Of a stretch of 64,000 bases of DNA, positions 25,130 through 33,989 are shown piece by piece. The stretch comes from Paractinoplanes rishiriensis (GTDB lineage Bacteria > Actinomycetota > Actinomycetes > Mycobacteriales > Micromonosporaceae). The stretch is taken from assembly GCF_016862375.1 (NCBI RefSeq), contig NZ_BOMV01000055.1:124001-188000 (forward strand), written 5' to 3'. The notes below the pieces were generated by a model, which did no database searches, had not been told where the DNA came from, and saw nothing but the letters and a program-made list of their open reading frames with translations. Every line of letters begins with the position of its first letter. Within the stretch, counting starts at the first letter, position 1. Position numbers and translations under genes: made by a program.

Positions 25130-26380
25130 TCAACCCAGCACGATCGGTTCGAAGGTCCGCTGGAACGACTGCTGCTCGTTGGCGGCCTCGAACGTGACGT
25201 AGTAGTGCAGCTTCGAGTACTCGTTCTGGGACGGGAACACCAGCGGGCTGTTCGCGATCTCCTCGAGCCCCTCGCGGTCCTCGCCGGAGAGCTTGGCGGC
25301 GTCCTTCATCATCTGGTCCTTCGCGGCCGGCACCGGGCACACGTAGTTGATGTACGAGGCCAGCGTGGCCGAGACGTCGACCTGGTAGAAGAAGTCGATC
25401 AGCTCGATCGCGTCCACCGGGTTCTTCGCGGTGACCGGGATCGTCATGTTGTCGGTCCAGATGGTGCCGCCCTCCTCCGGGATCACGAATTCGAAGTTCG
25501 TGCCGTCGGAGACGTTCTTCTGGAAGATGTCGCCGGACCACGCCTGGGTGATCCAGACCTCGCCCTTGCCGAGCGCGTCGACGTAGCTCTGGTCGTAGTA
25601 GTTGCGGACGATGCCCGCGTCCTTCTGGTCCTTGAGGTGCTTGGCCGCCTTCTCCCAGTCCTCGGCGGTCGACTCGCCCGGCTTGATGCCCAGCGCCAGC
25701 AGGCCGAAGTTGGCCAGTTCCTGGGTGTCGGCGAACATGCCGACCCGGCCCTTGAACGCCGGGTCCCACAGGTCGGCCAGCTTGGTGATGGCGCGGCCGG
25801 TCTTGCTGCGGTCGTAGGCGATGCCGGTCATCCCGGAGGCCCACGGCACGCTGTAGACGTTGCCCGGGTCGAAGGCTTCTTTCTTGTACGCCTCGCCGGC
25901 GTTCTTCGCGTAGTTCGGCAGCTTCGCGTGGTCCAGCGGCGCCAGGAAGCCCGAGTCGCGGAACTGGGTGAACTGGATGCTGTTGGTGATGACCATCAGG
26001 TCGTAGCCGATGGACTGGCCCGCGGACAGCTGCGGCTGCACCTTGGCGAACCAGGGCCCCATCTCCTGGATGACCTCCTGGTAGTTCACCGTGGTCTTGG
26101 TCGCCGCGGTGAACTTCTTGAGCTCGGGATGCTCCGGATCCATGTACAGCGGCCAGTTGGCGAAGTCGATCTTGCCGTTCTTGGTCTTGCCGGCCCAGAA
26201 CTTGGCGACCGCGTCCGGCGCCGCGCTCTGGCCCGGCGCACCCTTGCCCTCCACCCCGCAGGCGGCCAGGGCCATGCCGAGGGCGGAGAGACCGGAGAGC
26301 CGCAGCGCGTCCCGCCGGCCGAGCCGGCGCTGGGTGAGGCCACGAACCATGGAGGGATCGGTGAAGTTCGAGGCAGACAT
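25130..26380 (-). CDS. Polyamine-type ABC substrate-binding lipoprotein (PotD-like)
   Basis: The 416-residue protein has a twin-arginine signal (GRRDALRLSG) and a lipobox (MALAAC, Cys41), so it is exported folded and anchored to the membrane. The mature part resembles PotD/SpuD: FANWPLYMD near the start, the hinge region DLMVITNSIQFTQF, VPWASGMTGIAYD, the WITQAWSGDIFQ segment and VIPEEGGTIWTDNMTIP. Acidic and aromatic residues at these positions bind the amine in known members. It lies between potA- and potB-like genes, with one-base gaps. Confidence 0.92.
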   Translation of the reverse strand: MSASNFTDPSMVRGLTQRRLGRRDALRLSGLSALGMALAACGVEGKGAPGQSAAPDAVAKFWAGKTKNGKIDFANWPLYMDPEHPELKKFTAATKTTVNYQEVIQEMGPWFAKVQPQLSAGQSIGYDLMVITNSIQFTQFRDSGFLAPLDHAKLPNYAKNAGEAYKKEAFDPGNVYSVPWASGMTGIAYDRSKTGRAITKLADLWDPAFKGRVGMFADTQELANFGLLALGIKPGESTAEDWEKAAKHLKDQKDAGIVRNYYDQSYVDALGKGEVWITQAWSGDIFQKNVSDGTNFEFVIPEEGGTIWTDNMTIPVTAKNPVDAIELIDFFYQVDVSATLASYINYVCPVPAAKDQMMKDAAKLSGEDREGLEEIANSPLVFPSQNEYSKLHYYVTFEAANEQQSFQRTFEPIVLG

Positions 26381-26381
26381 G

Positions 26382-27503
26382 TCAGACTCCGATCATGTAC
26401 GAGTGCTGGGGGGCCCACGTGAGATAGACACGGTCGCCGCGACCGGCCAGATCATCGGCGTTCGATGCGTTTTGATCGAAAACAGTAAAGTCTGCACCGG
26501 CCGCGGTGGCTACGGTGTAATTGGTCGAAGTGCCGTGATACACAACCTCGTTGACGGTGCCGGAAAGTACGCTTCCCCCCGTGGCGCTCGCCGGCAGCAC
26601 TCCCCGGTGCAGGTCGATCTTCTCCGGCCGCACCGACACCTCGATCTTGTCGCCGGGCCGCACCGCGCTGCCCACCGGCACCACGACCCGGTCCTCGGTC
26701 GAATAGCTGAGCAGCGCCAGGCCGCTGTCGGTGCGCTCCACGTTGCCGTCGACGATGTTCGACGTACCGATGAAGCCCGCCACGAAGCGGCTGGCCGGCC
26801 GCTCGTAGATCTCCCGCGGCGTACCCAGCTGCTCGATCACCCCGAGGTTCATCACCGCGATCCGGTCGGACATGGTCAGCGCCTCGCCCTGGTCGTGGGT
26901 GACGTAGACGAAGGTGATGCCGACGTCGCGCTGGATGCGCTTGAGCTCGACCTGCATCTGCTGGCGCAGCTTGAGGTCGAGGGCGCCGAGCGGCTCGTCG
27001 AGCAGCAGCGCGCGGGGCCGGTTGACCAGCGCGCGGGCCAGCGCGACCCGCTGCTGCTGGCCGCCGGACATCTCCCGGGGCACCCGCTTCTCCATGCCGG
27101 TCAGCGAGACGATCTCGAGAATCTCGCCGACCCGGCGGCGGATCTCGTCCTTGCCGACCCTCTTGCGCTCCAGCCCGAAGGACACGTTCTGAAGCACGTT
27201 CAAGTGCGGGAAGAGCGCGTACGACTGGAAGACCATGTTCACGTCGCGCTTGTTGGGCGCGACCCCCGTGACGTCCTTGCCGTCCAGGAAGACCTTGCCG
27301 GCGCTCGGCTCCTCAAAGCCGGCGATCATCCGCATCGTGGTGGTCTTGCCGCAGCCGGACGGGCCGAGCAGCGAGAAGAACTCGCCCTGCCCGATCGCCA
27401 GTTCCAGCTGCTTGACGGCGGGCACCGACTCACCGTGCGACAGGTAGTTCTTGTGGACACCGGCTAACCGGATGGCCGGCTGGCCGTCGGGTGGGGTGGT
27501 CAT
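26382..27503 (-). CDS. Spermidine/putrescine-type ABC ATPase (PotA-like)
   Basis: The 373-residue ATPase has Walker A (GPSGCGKTT), the Q-loop MVFQSYALFPHL, signature MSGGQQQRVALARAL, Walker B ALLLDEPLGALD and H-loop VYVTHD, followed by the C-terminal TOBE domain (about 285-373). It energises the importer whose other genes follow directly. It starts 45 bp behind the aldehyde dehydrogenase gene. Confidence 0.94.
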   Translation of the reverse strand: MTTPPDGQPAIRLAGVHKNYLSHGESVPAVKQLELAIGQGEFFSLLGPSGCGKTTTMRMIAGFEEPSAGKVFLDGKDVTGVAPNKRDVNMVFQSYALFPHLNVLQNVSFGLERKRVGKDEIRRRVGEILEIVSLTGMEKRVPREMSGGQQQRVALARALVNRPRALLLDEPLGALDLKLRQQMQVELKRIQRDVGITFVYVTHDQGEALTMSDRIAVMNLGVIEQLGTPREIYERPASRFVAGFIGTSNIVDGNVERTDSGLALLSYSTEDRVVVPVGSAVRPGDKIEVSVRPEKIDLHRGVLPASATGGSVLSGTVNEVVYHGTSTNYTVATAAGADFTVFDQNASNADDLAGRGDRVYLTWAPQHSYMIGV

Positions 27504-27548
27504 ATTTTGTGTCCTCGGGGGGATGGACCGTAAGAGGCGGTCGGTGGG

Positions 27549-28985
27549 TCAGCCCAGGTAACTCATCACGTGCTTGATCCGGGTGTACTCCTCGAACCCG
27601 TACATCGAAAGGTCCTTGCCGTAGCCGGAGTGACCGTAGCCGCCGTGTGGCATCTCCGACACGAAGGGTAGATGTGTATTGATCCATACGGCCCCGAAGT
27701 CGAGCCGCCGCGACACGCGCATGGCACGCCCGTGATTCTGCGTCCACACGCTGGCGCTGAGCCCGAACCGGACGTCGTTGGCCCAGCGGACCGCGTTGTC
27801 CTCGTCGTCGAACAGCTGGACCGTGATGACCGGGCCGAAGATCTCGTCCTGGATCATCTCGTCGCGCTGCTCGAGCCCGGCCACCACGGTCGGCTCGAGG
27901 AAGTAGCCGCGGTCGCCGACCTGCTTGCCGCCGGCGACGATCCGGGCGTGGTCCGGCGCGCGGTCGAGGAAGCCGCGCACCCGGGCCAGCTGGCCGGCGT
28001 TGTTGACCGGCCCGAAGAACGCGCCGGTGTCGGACGGCGGTCCCACCCGGGTGGCCGCCGCGGCCTCGGCCAGCGCGTCGGTGAAGTCGGCCGCGACCCG
28101 CCCGTGTACGAGCACCCGGGTCGCCGCGGTGCAGTCCTGGCCGGCGTTGAAGTAGCCGGCTCCGGCGATCGCCCCGGCGACCGCCGCCACGTCCACGTCA
28201 TCGAAGACGATCACCGGAGCCTTGCCACCCAGCTCGAGGTGGGCCCGTTTGAGGTCGGTCGCCGCCGCCACGGCGACCTCCATGCCGGCCCGGGTCGAGC
28301 CGGTGATCGAGACGAGCTGCGGCGCCGGGTGGGCCACCACGGCCCGGCCGGTGTCGCGGTCGCCGCAGACCACGTTGAGCACGCCGGGCGGCAGGAACTC
28401 GGCGGCGATCTCGGCGAGCAGCAGCGTGCTCACCGGGGTGGTGTCGCTCGGCTTGAGGACGACCGAGTTGCCGGCCGCGATGGCCGGTGCGAACTTCCAC
28501 ACCGCCATCACCATCGGGTAGTTCCACGGTGTGACCTGCGCGCACACGCCGATCGGCTCGCGCCGCACGTACGACGTGTGATCGCGCATGTACTCCCCGG
28601 CGGATTTGCCCTCCAGCATCCGGGCCGCGCCGGCAAAGAAGCGCAGCTCGTCGAGGAGCGGCCCGATCTCCTCCTGCCGGGTGGCGGCGACCGGCTTGCC
28701 GGTGTTGCGGCACTCGGCGTCGACCAGTTCGTCCGCCCGGGCCTCGACCGCGTCGGCGATCCGCAGCAGCGCGCGCTGCCGCTCGGCCGGGGTCGCGTCG
28801 CGCCAGGCCTCGAAGCCCGCCTCGGCCGCGGCCATCGCGGTGTCCACGTCGCGCGGCGCGGAGACCGGCGCGAGCGCGTACGCCTCGCCCGTGCACGGGT
28901 CGAGGACCTCCGAGGTCATCCCGTCCGCGGTGCCGGCGTACGACCCGCCGACGAAGTTCCGCAGCTCGGGCAGCGCGTTGCTCAC
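27549..28985 (-). CDS. Gamma-aminobutyraldehyde dehydrogenase (aldehyde dehydrogenase family)
   Basis: The protein (478 aa) has the ALDH hallmarks: VTPWNYPMVMAVWKFAPA, cofactor-binding SITGSTRAG, catalytic Glu in LELGGKAPVIVFDD and catalytic Cys in NAGQDCTAATR. Sequence and operon place suggest 4-aminobutyraldehyde as substrate, giving GABA for gabT. I chose the GTG at 28985 because GGGAGG stands seven bases upstream. It is the first gene of the operon dehydrogenase-PotA-PotD-PotB-PotC-oxidase. Confidence 0.87.
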   Translation of the reverse strand: MSNALPELRNFVGGSYAGTADGMTSEVLDPCTGEAYALAPVSAPRDVDTAMAAAEAGFEAWRDATPAERQRALLRIADAVEARADELVDAECRNTGKPVAATRQEEIGPLLDELRFFAGAARMLEGKSAGEYMRDHTSYVRREPIGVCAQVTPWNYPMVMAVWKFAPAIAAGNSVVLKPSDTTPVSTLLLAEIAAEFLPPGVLNVVCGDRDTGRAVVAHPAPQLVSITGSTRAGMEVAVAAATDLKRAHLELGGKAPVIVFDDVDVAAVAGAIAGAGYFNAGQDCTAATRVLVHGRVAADFTDALAEAAAATRVGPPSDTGAFFGPVNNAGQLARVRGFLDRAPDHARIVAGGKQVGDRGYFLEPTVVAGLEQRDEMIQDEIFGPVITVQLFDDEDNAVRWANDVRFGLSASVWTQNHGRAMRVSRRLDFGAVWINTHLPFVSEMPHGGYGHSGYGKDLSMYGFEEYTRIKHVMSYLG

Positions 28986-29142
28986 TGGTTGACCTCCCGG
29001 TTGGGCGCTTGTGACAGCCCCCACAGAACGACCTGAGGGACCTTGTCACACGCGAAGGACCTTAGACAAGGGAATCCGAAGCATTTTCCACAACTGAAAC
29101 GGAATCAGGTGTTGACCACCCCCACGGCCACGCAATCCGGGG

Positions 29143-30486
29143 TTAGCCCGCGTAATACCTGTCGGCCACGTCCAGGGCCCCGTCGATGATCTCCAGGCCG
29201 GTCCGCACCTCGTCGGCGGTGACCGTGCAGGGCGGCACCACGTGCACCCGGTTGAAGTGGATGAACGGCCACAGGCCCCGCTGCTTGCAGGCCGCCGCCA
29301 CCTCGTTCATCGGTCCCGCGGCGGCGCCGGCGGCGTTGTACGGCACCAGCGGTTCCCGGGTCGCGCGGTCGCGGACCAGTTCGATCGCCCAGAACACGCC
29401 GAGACCGCGGACGTCGCCCACGCTCGGGTGCTTCGCGGCCAGCGCGGCCAGGCCCGGGGCGATCACGTCGTCGCCGATCGCCCGGGCGTGCTCGACGATC
29501 CCCTCCTCCTTGAAGATCTCGATGGAGGCGACCGCGGACGCGCACGCGAGCGGGTGTCCCGAGTAGGTGAGGCCGCCCGGGAACGGCCGCTCCCGGAACG
29601 TCTCGGCGATCTCGTCCGCGATGACCACGCCGCCCAGCGGCAGGTATCCGGAGTTGACCCCCTTGGCGAACGTGATCAGGTCGGGCGTCACGTTCCACCG
29701 GTCCACCGCGAACCACTCGCCGCACCGGCCGAAGCCCGCCATCACCTCGTCGGCGATGAACACGATGCCGAACTCGTCGCAGATCCCGCGGACCCCGGCC
29801 AGGTAGCCGGGCGGCGGCACCAGGATGCCGTTGGTGCCGACCACGGTCTCCAGCAGCACGGCTGCGATCGTGCCGGCGCCCTCGAAGACGATGGTGTCGC
29901 GCAGGTGCCGCAGCGCGCGCTCGGTCTCCTGCTCGGGGGTCTCGGCATAGAAGGGAGACCGGTACGGGTACGGGCCCCAGAAGTGCACGACGCCGATCGC
30001 GGCCGGCTCGTTGGGCCAGCGCCGCGGGTCGCCGGTGGCGGTGATCGCGGTGCTGGTCGAGCCGTGGTAGCTGCGGTAGGTGGCGAGCACCTTGTGCCGG
30101 CCGGTGTGCCCGCGGGCCAGCCGGATCGCGTTCTCGTTGGCCTCGGCGCCGCCGTTGGTGAAGAACACCTTGTTGAGCGGGGCCGGTGCGAGCTCGGCGA
30201 TCAGCCGGGCCGCCTCGCCGCGCTTGTCGTTGGCGAATGCCGGCTGGATGGTGCACAGCTTGGCGGCCTGCTCCTGGATCGCCGCGACCAGCCGCGGGTG
30301 CTGGTGGCCGATGTTGACGTTCACCAGTTGGGAGGCGAAATCCAGGTAGCGGTTGCCGTCGTAGTCCCAGAAGTAGGACCCCTCGGCGCCGGCCACCGGC
30401 ATCGGGTTGATCAGCCCCTGGGCCGACCAGGAGTGGAAGACGTGCGCGCGGTCGTCCGCGCGGACCTGCTCGCCGGTCACGGTCAC
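29143..30486 (-). CDS. Class III aminotransferase, probably beta-alanine/omega-amino-acid-pyruvate
   Basis: The 447-residue PLP enzyme has the class III set: YFWDYDGNRYLDFASQLVNVNIGHQHP, phosphate-binding TNGGAEANENAIRLAR, the YRSYHGSTSTAITATGDPRR segment, cofactor Asp in IADEVMAGFGRCGEWF and PLP lysine in TFAKGVNSGYLPLGG. The GTG start overlaps the stop of mmsA, so both are made together. Beta-alanine or 3-aminoisobutyrate would give a semialdehyde that MmsA can oxidise. This pairing is the main evidence for substrate. Confidence 0.85.
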   Translation of the reverse strand: MTVTGEQVRADDRAHVFHSWSAQGLINPMPVAGAEGSYFWDYDGNRYLDFASQLVNVNIGHQHPRLVAAIQEQAAKLCTIQPAFANDKRGEAARLIAELAPAPLNKVFFTNGGAEANENAIRLARGHTGRHKVLATYRSYHGSTSTAITATGDPRRWPNEPAAIGVVHFWGPYPYRSPFYAETPEQETERALRHLRDTIVFEGAGTIAAVLLETVVGTNGILVPPPGYLAGVRGICDEFGIVFIADEVMAGFGRCGEWFAVDRWNVTPDLITFAKGVNSGYLPLGGVVIADEIAETFRERPFPGGLTYSGHPLACASAVASIEIFKEEGIVEHARAIGDDVIAPGLAALAAKHPSVGDVRGLGVFWAIELVRDRATREPLVPYNAAGAAAGPMNEVAAACKQRGLWPFIHFNRVHVVPPCTVTADEVRTGLEIIDGALDVADRYYAG

Positions 30487-31970
30487 CTCGTCTGGGGGAA
30501 GCCGAGGTCGACCGAGGACGTGCCCGGATCCGGCCAGCGCGAGGTCACGACCTTGGTGCGGGTGAAGAAGTGGACGCCGTCCGGGCCGTACATGTGGGTG
30601 TCGCCGAACAGCGACGCCTTCCAGCCGCCGAACGAGTAGTAGGCGACCGGGACCGGGATCGGCACGTTCACACCGACCATGCCGGCGTTCACGTCGAACT
30701 GGAACTGCCGGGCCGCGCCGCCGTCCCGGGTGAAGATCGCGGTGCCGTTGCCGTACTCGTTGTCGTTGATCAGTTCGAGGGCCTCGGCGTACGTCTGCAC
30801 GCGGACCACGCAGAGCACCGGACCGAAGATTTCGTCGGCGTAGACGTCCATGTCCGGGGTGACGTTGTCGAGCAGCGTGACGCCCAGGAAGAAGCCGTCG
30901 GCGGGCAGGTCGGCCACCCGGCCGTCGGCCACCACGGTCGCGCCGGCGGTGGCGCCGCGGGACACGTACCCGGCCACCTTGTCGCGGTGCGCGGCGCTGA
31001 TCAGCGGGCCCATCTGCGACTCGGGGTCGGTGCCGGCGCCGATCCGCAGCTTGGGCAGCCGGGCCGCGATCGCGTCCACCAGCGGGTCGGCCACGTCACC
31101 GACGGCCACCACGACCGAGACGGCCATGCAGCGCTCACCGGCCGAGCCGTACGCGGCGCTGACCGCGGCGTCGGCGGCCGCGTCCAGTTCGGCGTCCGGC
31201 AGCACCACCATGTGGTTCTTGGCGCCGCCGAGCGCCTGGACCCGCTTGCCGTGCGCGGTACCGGTCTCGTAGATGTACTTGGCGATCGGAGTCGAGCCGA
31301 CGAAACTGACCGCCGCGATGTCGGGGTGGGCGAGAATCGCGTCGACCGCTTCCTTGTCGCCGTGCACGACGGTGAAGACACCGTCGGGCAGGCCGGCGTC
31401 GCGCCACAGCCGGGCCAGGAACAGCGCCGACGACGGGTCCTTCTCGCTGGGCTTGAGCACGAACGCGTTGCCGGCCGCGATCGCCGTGGTGCACATCCAC
31501 AGCGGCACCATGGCCGGGAAGTTGAACGGGGTGATGCCGGCGACCACGCCGAGCGGCTGGCGGATCGAGTAGACGTCCACGCCGGTGGCGGCCTGCTCCG
31601 AGTACGCGCCCTTCATCAGGTGCGGGATGCCGGTGGCGAACTCCGCGTTTTCCAGGCCGCGGGCCACCTCGCCGGCCGCGTCGGACAGCACCTTGCCGTG
31701 CTCGCTGGTGATCACCTCGGCCAGCTCGCCGGCCCGCTCGGCGAGCAGCTCGCGGAACTTGAACAGGACCGCGGCCCGCCGGGACAGCGACGCCGACCGC
31801 CAGGCCTGGCCGGCCTCCTTCGCAACCGCGACCGCGGCGGCCACCTCCGCGGCCGAGGCCAGGTCAACCTCGCCGGACTGCTCGCCGCTCGCGGGGTTGT
31901 AGACGGGACCCACCCGGCCCGAGGTGCCTGCGGTCTCGGCGCCGCCGATCCAGTGCGCGATTCGATTCAT
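30483..31970 (-). CDS. mmsA: CoA-acylating (methyl)malonate-semialdehyde dehydrogenase
   Basis: The protein (495 aa from the ATG at 31970) carries the MmsA motifs: ITPFNFPAMVPLWM, FVGSTPIAKYIYE, LGGAKNHMVVLPDA (where the general-base Glu of other ALDHs is replaced by Asn, as in the CoA-acylating group) and the catalytic Cys in GSAGERCMAVSV. It converts malonate or methylmalonate semialdehyde to acetyl- or propionyl-CoA. It is co-transcribed with the transaminase and divergent from the MocR regulator, only 35 bp apart. Confidence 0.92.
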   Translation of the reverse strand: MNRIAHWIGGAETAGTSGRVGPVYNPASGEQSGEVDLASAAEVAAAVAVAKEAGQAWRSASLSRRAAVLFKFRELLAERAGELAEVITSEHGKVLSDAAGEVARGLENAEFATGIPHLMKGAYSEQAATGVDVYSIRQPLGVVAGITPFNFPAMVPLWMCTTAIAAGNAFVLKPSEKDPSSALFLARLWRDAGLPDGVFTVVHGDKEAVDAILAHPDIAAVSFVGSTPIAKYIYETGTAHGKRVQALGGAKNHMVVLPDAELDAAADAAVSAAYGSAGERCMAVSVVVAVGDVADPLVDAIAARLPKLRIGAGTDPESQMGPLISAAHRDKVAGYVSRGATAGATVVADGRVADLPADGFFLGVTLLDNVTPDMDVYADEIFGPVLCVVRVQTYAEALELINDNEYGNGTAIFTRDGGAARQFQFDVNAGMVGVNVPIPVPVAYYSFGGWKASLFGDTHMYGPDGVHFFTRTKVVTSRWPDPGTSSVDLGFPQTR

Positions 31971-31979
31971 GCCCCGGAC

Positions 31980-31989
31980 GTTACGTAAC
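31980..31989. promoter_or_regulatory. 10-bp palindrome in mmsA-mocR divergent promoter
   Basis: GTTACGTAAC is a perfect palindrome ten bases upstream of mmsA. A second element, CTGTCACAA at 32020-32028, lies just downstream; its complement TTGTGACAG recurs upstream of the aldehyde dehydrogenase gene (29006-29014). Both are candidates for MocR binding. Confidence 0.4.
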
Positions 31990-32005
31990 ACCTCTGGACC
32001 GAACA

Positions 32006-33358
32006 ATGCTTCGAACGTACTGTCACAAAGTGTTTTCCGCGATACGTGATCTCCTGCGCGAACCCACCGCCCGCGGCCTGGCCGAGGCCGTCGGCCGTGC
32101 CGTCGGCGAGGGCGTGCTGGCGCCCGGTGCCAAGCTGCCGCCGGTGCGCATGGTGGCCGCCGAGCTGCAGATTTCACCGACCACGGTCAGCGCAGCCTGG
32201 CAGTTGCTGCGCCGCTCCGGCACCATCCAGACCGACGGACGTCGCGGCACGGTCGTCGCGCAGTCCCGCACGGGTGGACCGGGCCGCTACCGGGCGGCCC
32301 TGCGCGCCCGCTCCGGCTTCACGCTCGACCTGTCCACCGGCGTACCGGATCCGTTGCTTCTGCCGGTTCTGCCAGCGCTCGGCGGGCTATCCCCCGCCCC
32401 GTCGAGCTATCTGGACGAGCCGGTCCTGCCCGAGTTGGCCGCACTGCTGCGGGACAGCTGGCCGTTCCCGCCGGACCGGCTGGCCGTGTTCGACGGTGCG
32501 ATGGACGCCCTCGACCAGATCGCGTCCTCGCTGCTGCGCCTCGGCGACCGCGCGGTGGTGGAAAATCCGTGCTTCCCGCCGCTGCTCGACCTGCTCGACG
32601 CGCTCGGCGTGACCGCGGTGGCGGCCGACACCGACGACGAGGGCATGCTGCCGGCGTCGCTCGCCAACGCTCTTGCCGAGCGACCCGCCGCCGTCTTCCT
32701 CCAGCCCAGGGCCCTCAATCCCACCGGCGCGTCGTGGTCCGGCTCCCGGGCGCGCTCACTCGCCGCGGTGCTCGAGCACACCCCGCAGGTGTACGCCGTG
32801 GAGGACGATTCGGCGGGCGACGTGGCGTCCAGCCCGCTGCACTCGCTCGGGTCGCACCTGCCCCGGCAGACGGTGCACGTGCGCAGCTTCTCGAAATCCC
32901 ACGGTCCCGACCTGCGCCTGGCCGCGGTGGGCGGCCCGGCGACCGTGCTCGACCCGATCCTGGAGCGGCGCCTGCTCGGCCAGGGCTGGACCAGCCGCCT
33001 GCTGCAACACCTGCTGCTGGCCCTGCTCACCGACCCGGTGTCGATCGCCGCGGTCCGGCACGCCCGCGCCGAGTACACCCGCCGGCGCCAGCTGGTGGTC
33101 ACCACGCTGGGCGCGGCGGGCGTGCTGCTGCCACCCGGCGACGGCCTGAACATCTGGCTGCCGGTCGCCGACGAACAGTCCGCCCTGATCACCCTGGCCA
33201 GCTCCGGCATCGCGGCCGCGGCCGGCGCATCGTTCACCCCCGGCCGCGGCGCCCCGCACCTGCGCGTCACGGTAGGCCTGATCACCGACGCCCACACCGC
33301 GGTCGCGCTGCGCCTGGCCGAGGCCGCGCAGGCTCCCGCCCTGTCCGTGCCACGTTGA
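32006..33358 (+). CDS. MocR-family regulator (GntR-type HTH fused to aminotransferase-like domain)
   Basis: The protein (450 aa; a GTG start at 32030 would give 442) has an N-terminal winged helix (VLAPGAKLPPVRMVAAELQISPTTVSAAWQLLRRSGTI) followed by a fold-type I aminotransferase domain. The PLP lysine is present (VRSFSKSHGPDLRLAAVG). In such regulators, PLP or a PLP-GABA/amino-acid adduct controls DNA binding. Divergence from mmsA suggests control of the transaminase-mmsA pair, perhaps of the whole amine cluster. Confidence 0.88.
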   Translation: MLRTYCHKVFSAIRDLLREPTARGLAEAVGRAVGEGVLAPGAKLPPVRMVAAELQISPTTVSAAWQLLRRSGTIQTDGRRGTVVAQSRTGGPGRYRAALRARSGFTLDLSTGVPDPLLLPVLPALGGLSPAPSSYLDEPVLPELAALLRDSWPFPPDRLAVFDGAMDALDQIASSLLRLGDRAVVENPCFPPLLDLLDALGVTAVAADTDDEGMLPASLANALAERPAAVFLQPRALNPTGASWSGSRARSLAAVLEHTPQVYAVEDDSAGDVASSPLHSLGSHLPRQTVHVRSFSKSHGPDLRLAAVGGPATVLDPILERRLLGQGWTSRLLQHLLLALLTDPVSIAAVRHARAEYTRRRQLVVTTLGAAGVLLPPGDGLNIWLPVADEQSALITLASSGIAAAAGASFTPGRGAPHLRVTVGLITDAHTAVALRLAEAAQAPALSVPR

Positions 33359-33390
33359 CGCATATCAACTAGTCGTGCGACGCTAGTCGC
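33355..33390 (+). promoter_or_regulatory. Leaderless promoter of first Uma2 gene (duplicated element)
   Basis: TTGACG (33355) and GACGCT (33379) stand in -35/-10 positions, with the GTG start only six bases after the -10. The 12-base TCAACTAGTCGT at 33365-33376 recurs exactly at the same distance before the second Uma2 gene. Confidence 0.5.
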
Positions 33391-33945
33391 GTGACTTTCG
33401 ATATCCCGCTCCCCTGGACCGCTGCCGAATACCTGAAGCTGGGCGAGACCGCCGGCCGCGTCGAACTGCTGGCCGGCTCGCTGTGGTTCGGCCCGCGCCC
33501 CGGCGACATCCACCAGGACATCACCTGCAACCTGCTGGGCACGTTGCGCGCACCGGCCCGGGCGGCCGGCTTCCGCGCGCTCCGCGGCGCCAAACTCCGC
33601 CTCGGCCCCGAGTGCGTCGCGCTGCCCGACCTGGTGGCGGGCCGCTGCGACCGCCGCGCCGAGTCGGTCGCCCCCGACGAGGTCATCCTCGTCGGCGAGG
33701 TGGCGTCACCGGAGACCGCGATGGTCGACCGATGCCTGAAACGCGACCTGTACGCCGACGCCGGCATCGCCTGGTACCTGCTGATCGAGCCGTCGCTGCC
33801 GGACCACACCGCGATCACCGTCCGCCTGCTACGCCTGGCCGGCGACCACTACGTGAAGGACAAGGTCGCCGAACTGGGCGAGGTCCTGAAAACCGACGGC
33901 CCGTTCCCCTTCCAACTGCACGCGGAAGACCTCCTCGACTTCTAG
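33391..33945 (+). CDS. Uma2-family protein (PD-(D/E)XK nuclease fold)
   Basis: The 184-residue protein starts with WTAAEYLKLGETAGRVELLAGSLW and has the Uma2/DUF820 core: IHQDITCNLL, LPDLVAGRCD, EVILVGEVASPETAMVDR and the DLYADAGIAWYLLIEP strand. The Asp, Glu and Lys expected for a restriction-nuclease-like active site are in the PDL, GEVASP and CLKRDLY segments. These proteins are common in actinomycetes and cyanobacteria; their role is unsettled. It is followed by a paralogue with the same promoter element. Confidence 0.85.
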   Translation: MTFDIPLPWTAAEYLKLGETAGRVELLAGSLWFGPRPGDIHQDITCNLLGTLRAPARAAGFRALRGAKLRLGPECVALPDLVAGRCDRRAESVAPDEVILVGEVASPETAMVDRCLKRDLYADAGIAWYLLIEPSLPDHTAITVRLLRLAGDHYVKDKVAELGEVLKTDGPFPFQLHAEDLLDF

Positions 33946-33977
33946 AGACAGGAGTTCCTCATGTCAACTAGTCGTTG

Positions 33978-33989
33978 GACAATGGTGTC
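33978..33989 (+). promoter_or_regulatory. Leaderless -10 region of second Uma2 gene
   Basis: GACAAT sits six bases before the ATG at 33990, preceded by the exact 12-base repeat TCAACTAGTCGT (33964-33975). Spacing from the repeat to the start codon matches the first gene exactly (599-bp offset for both). Confidence 0.5.
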
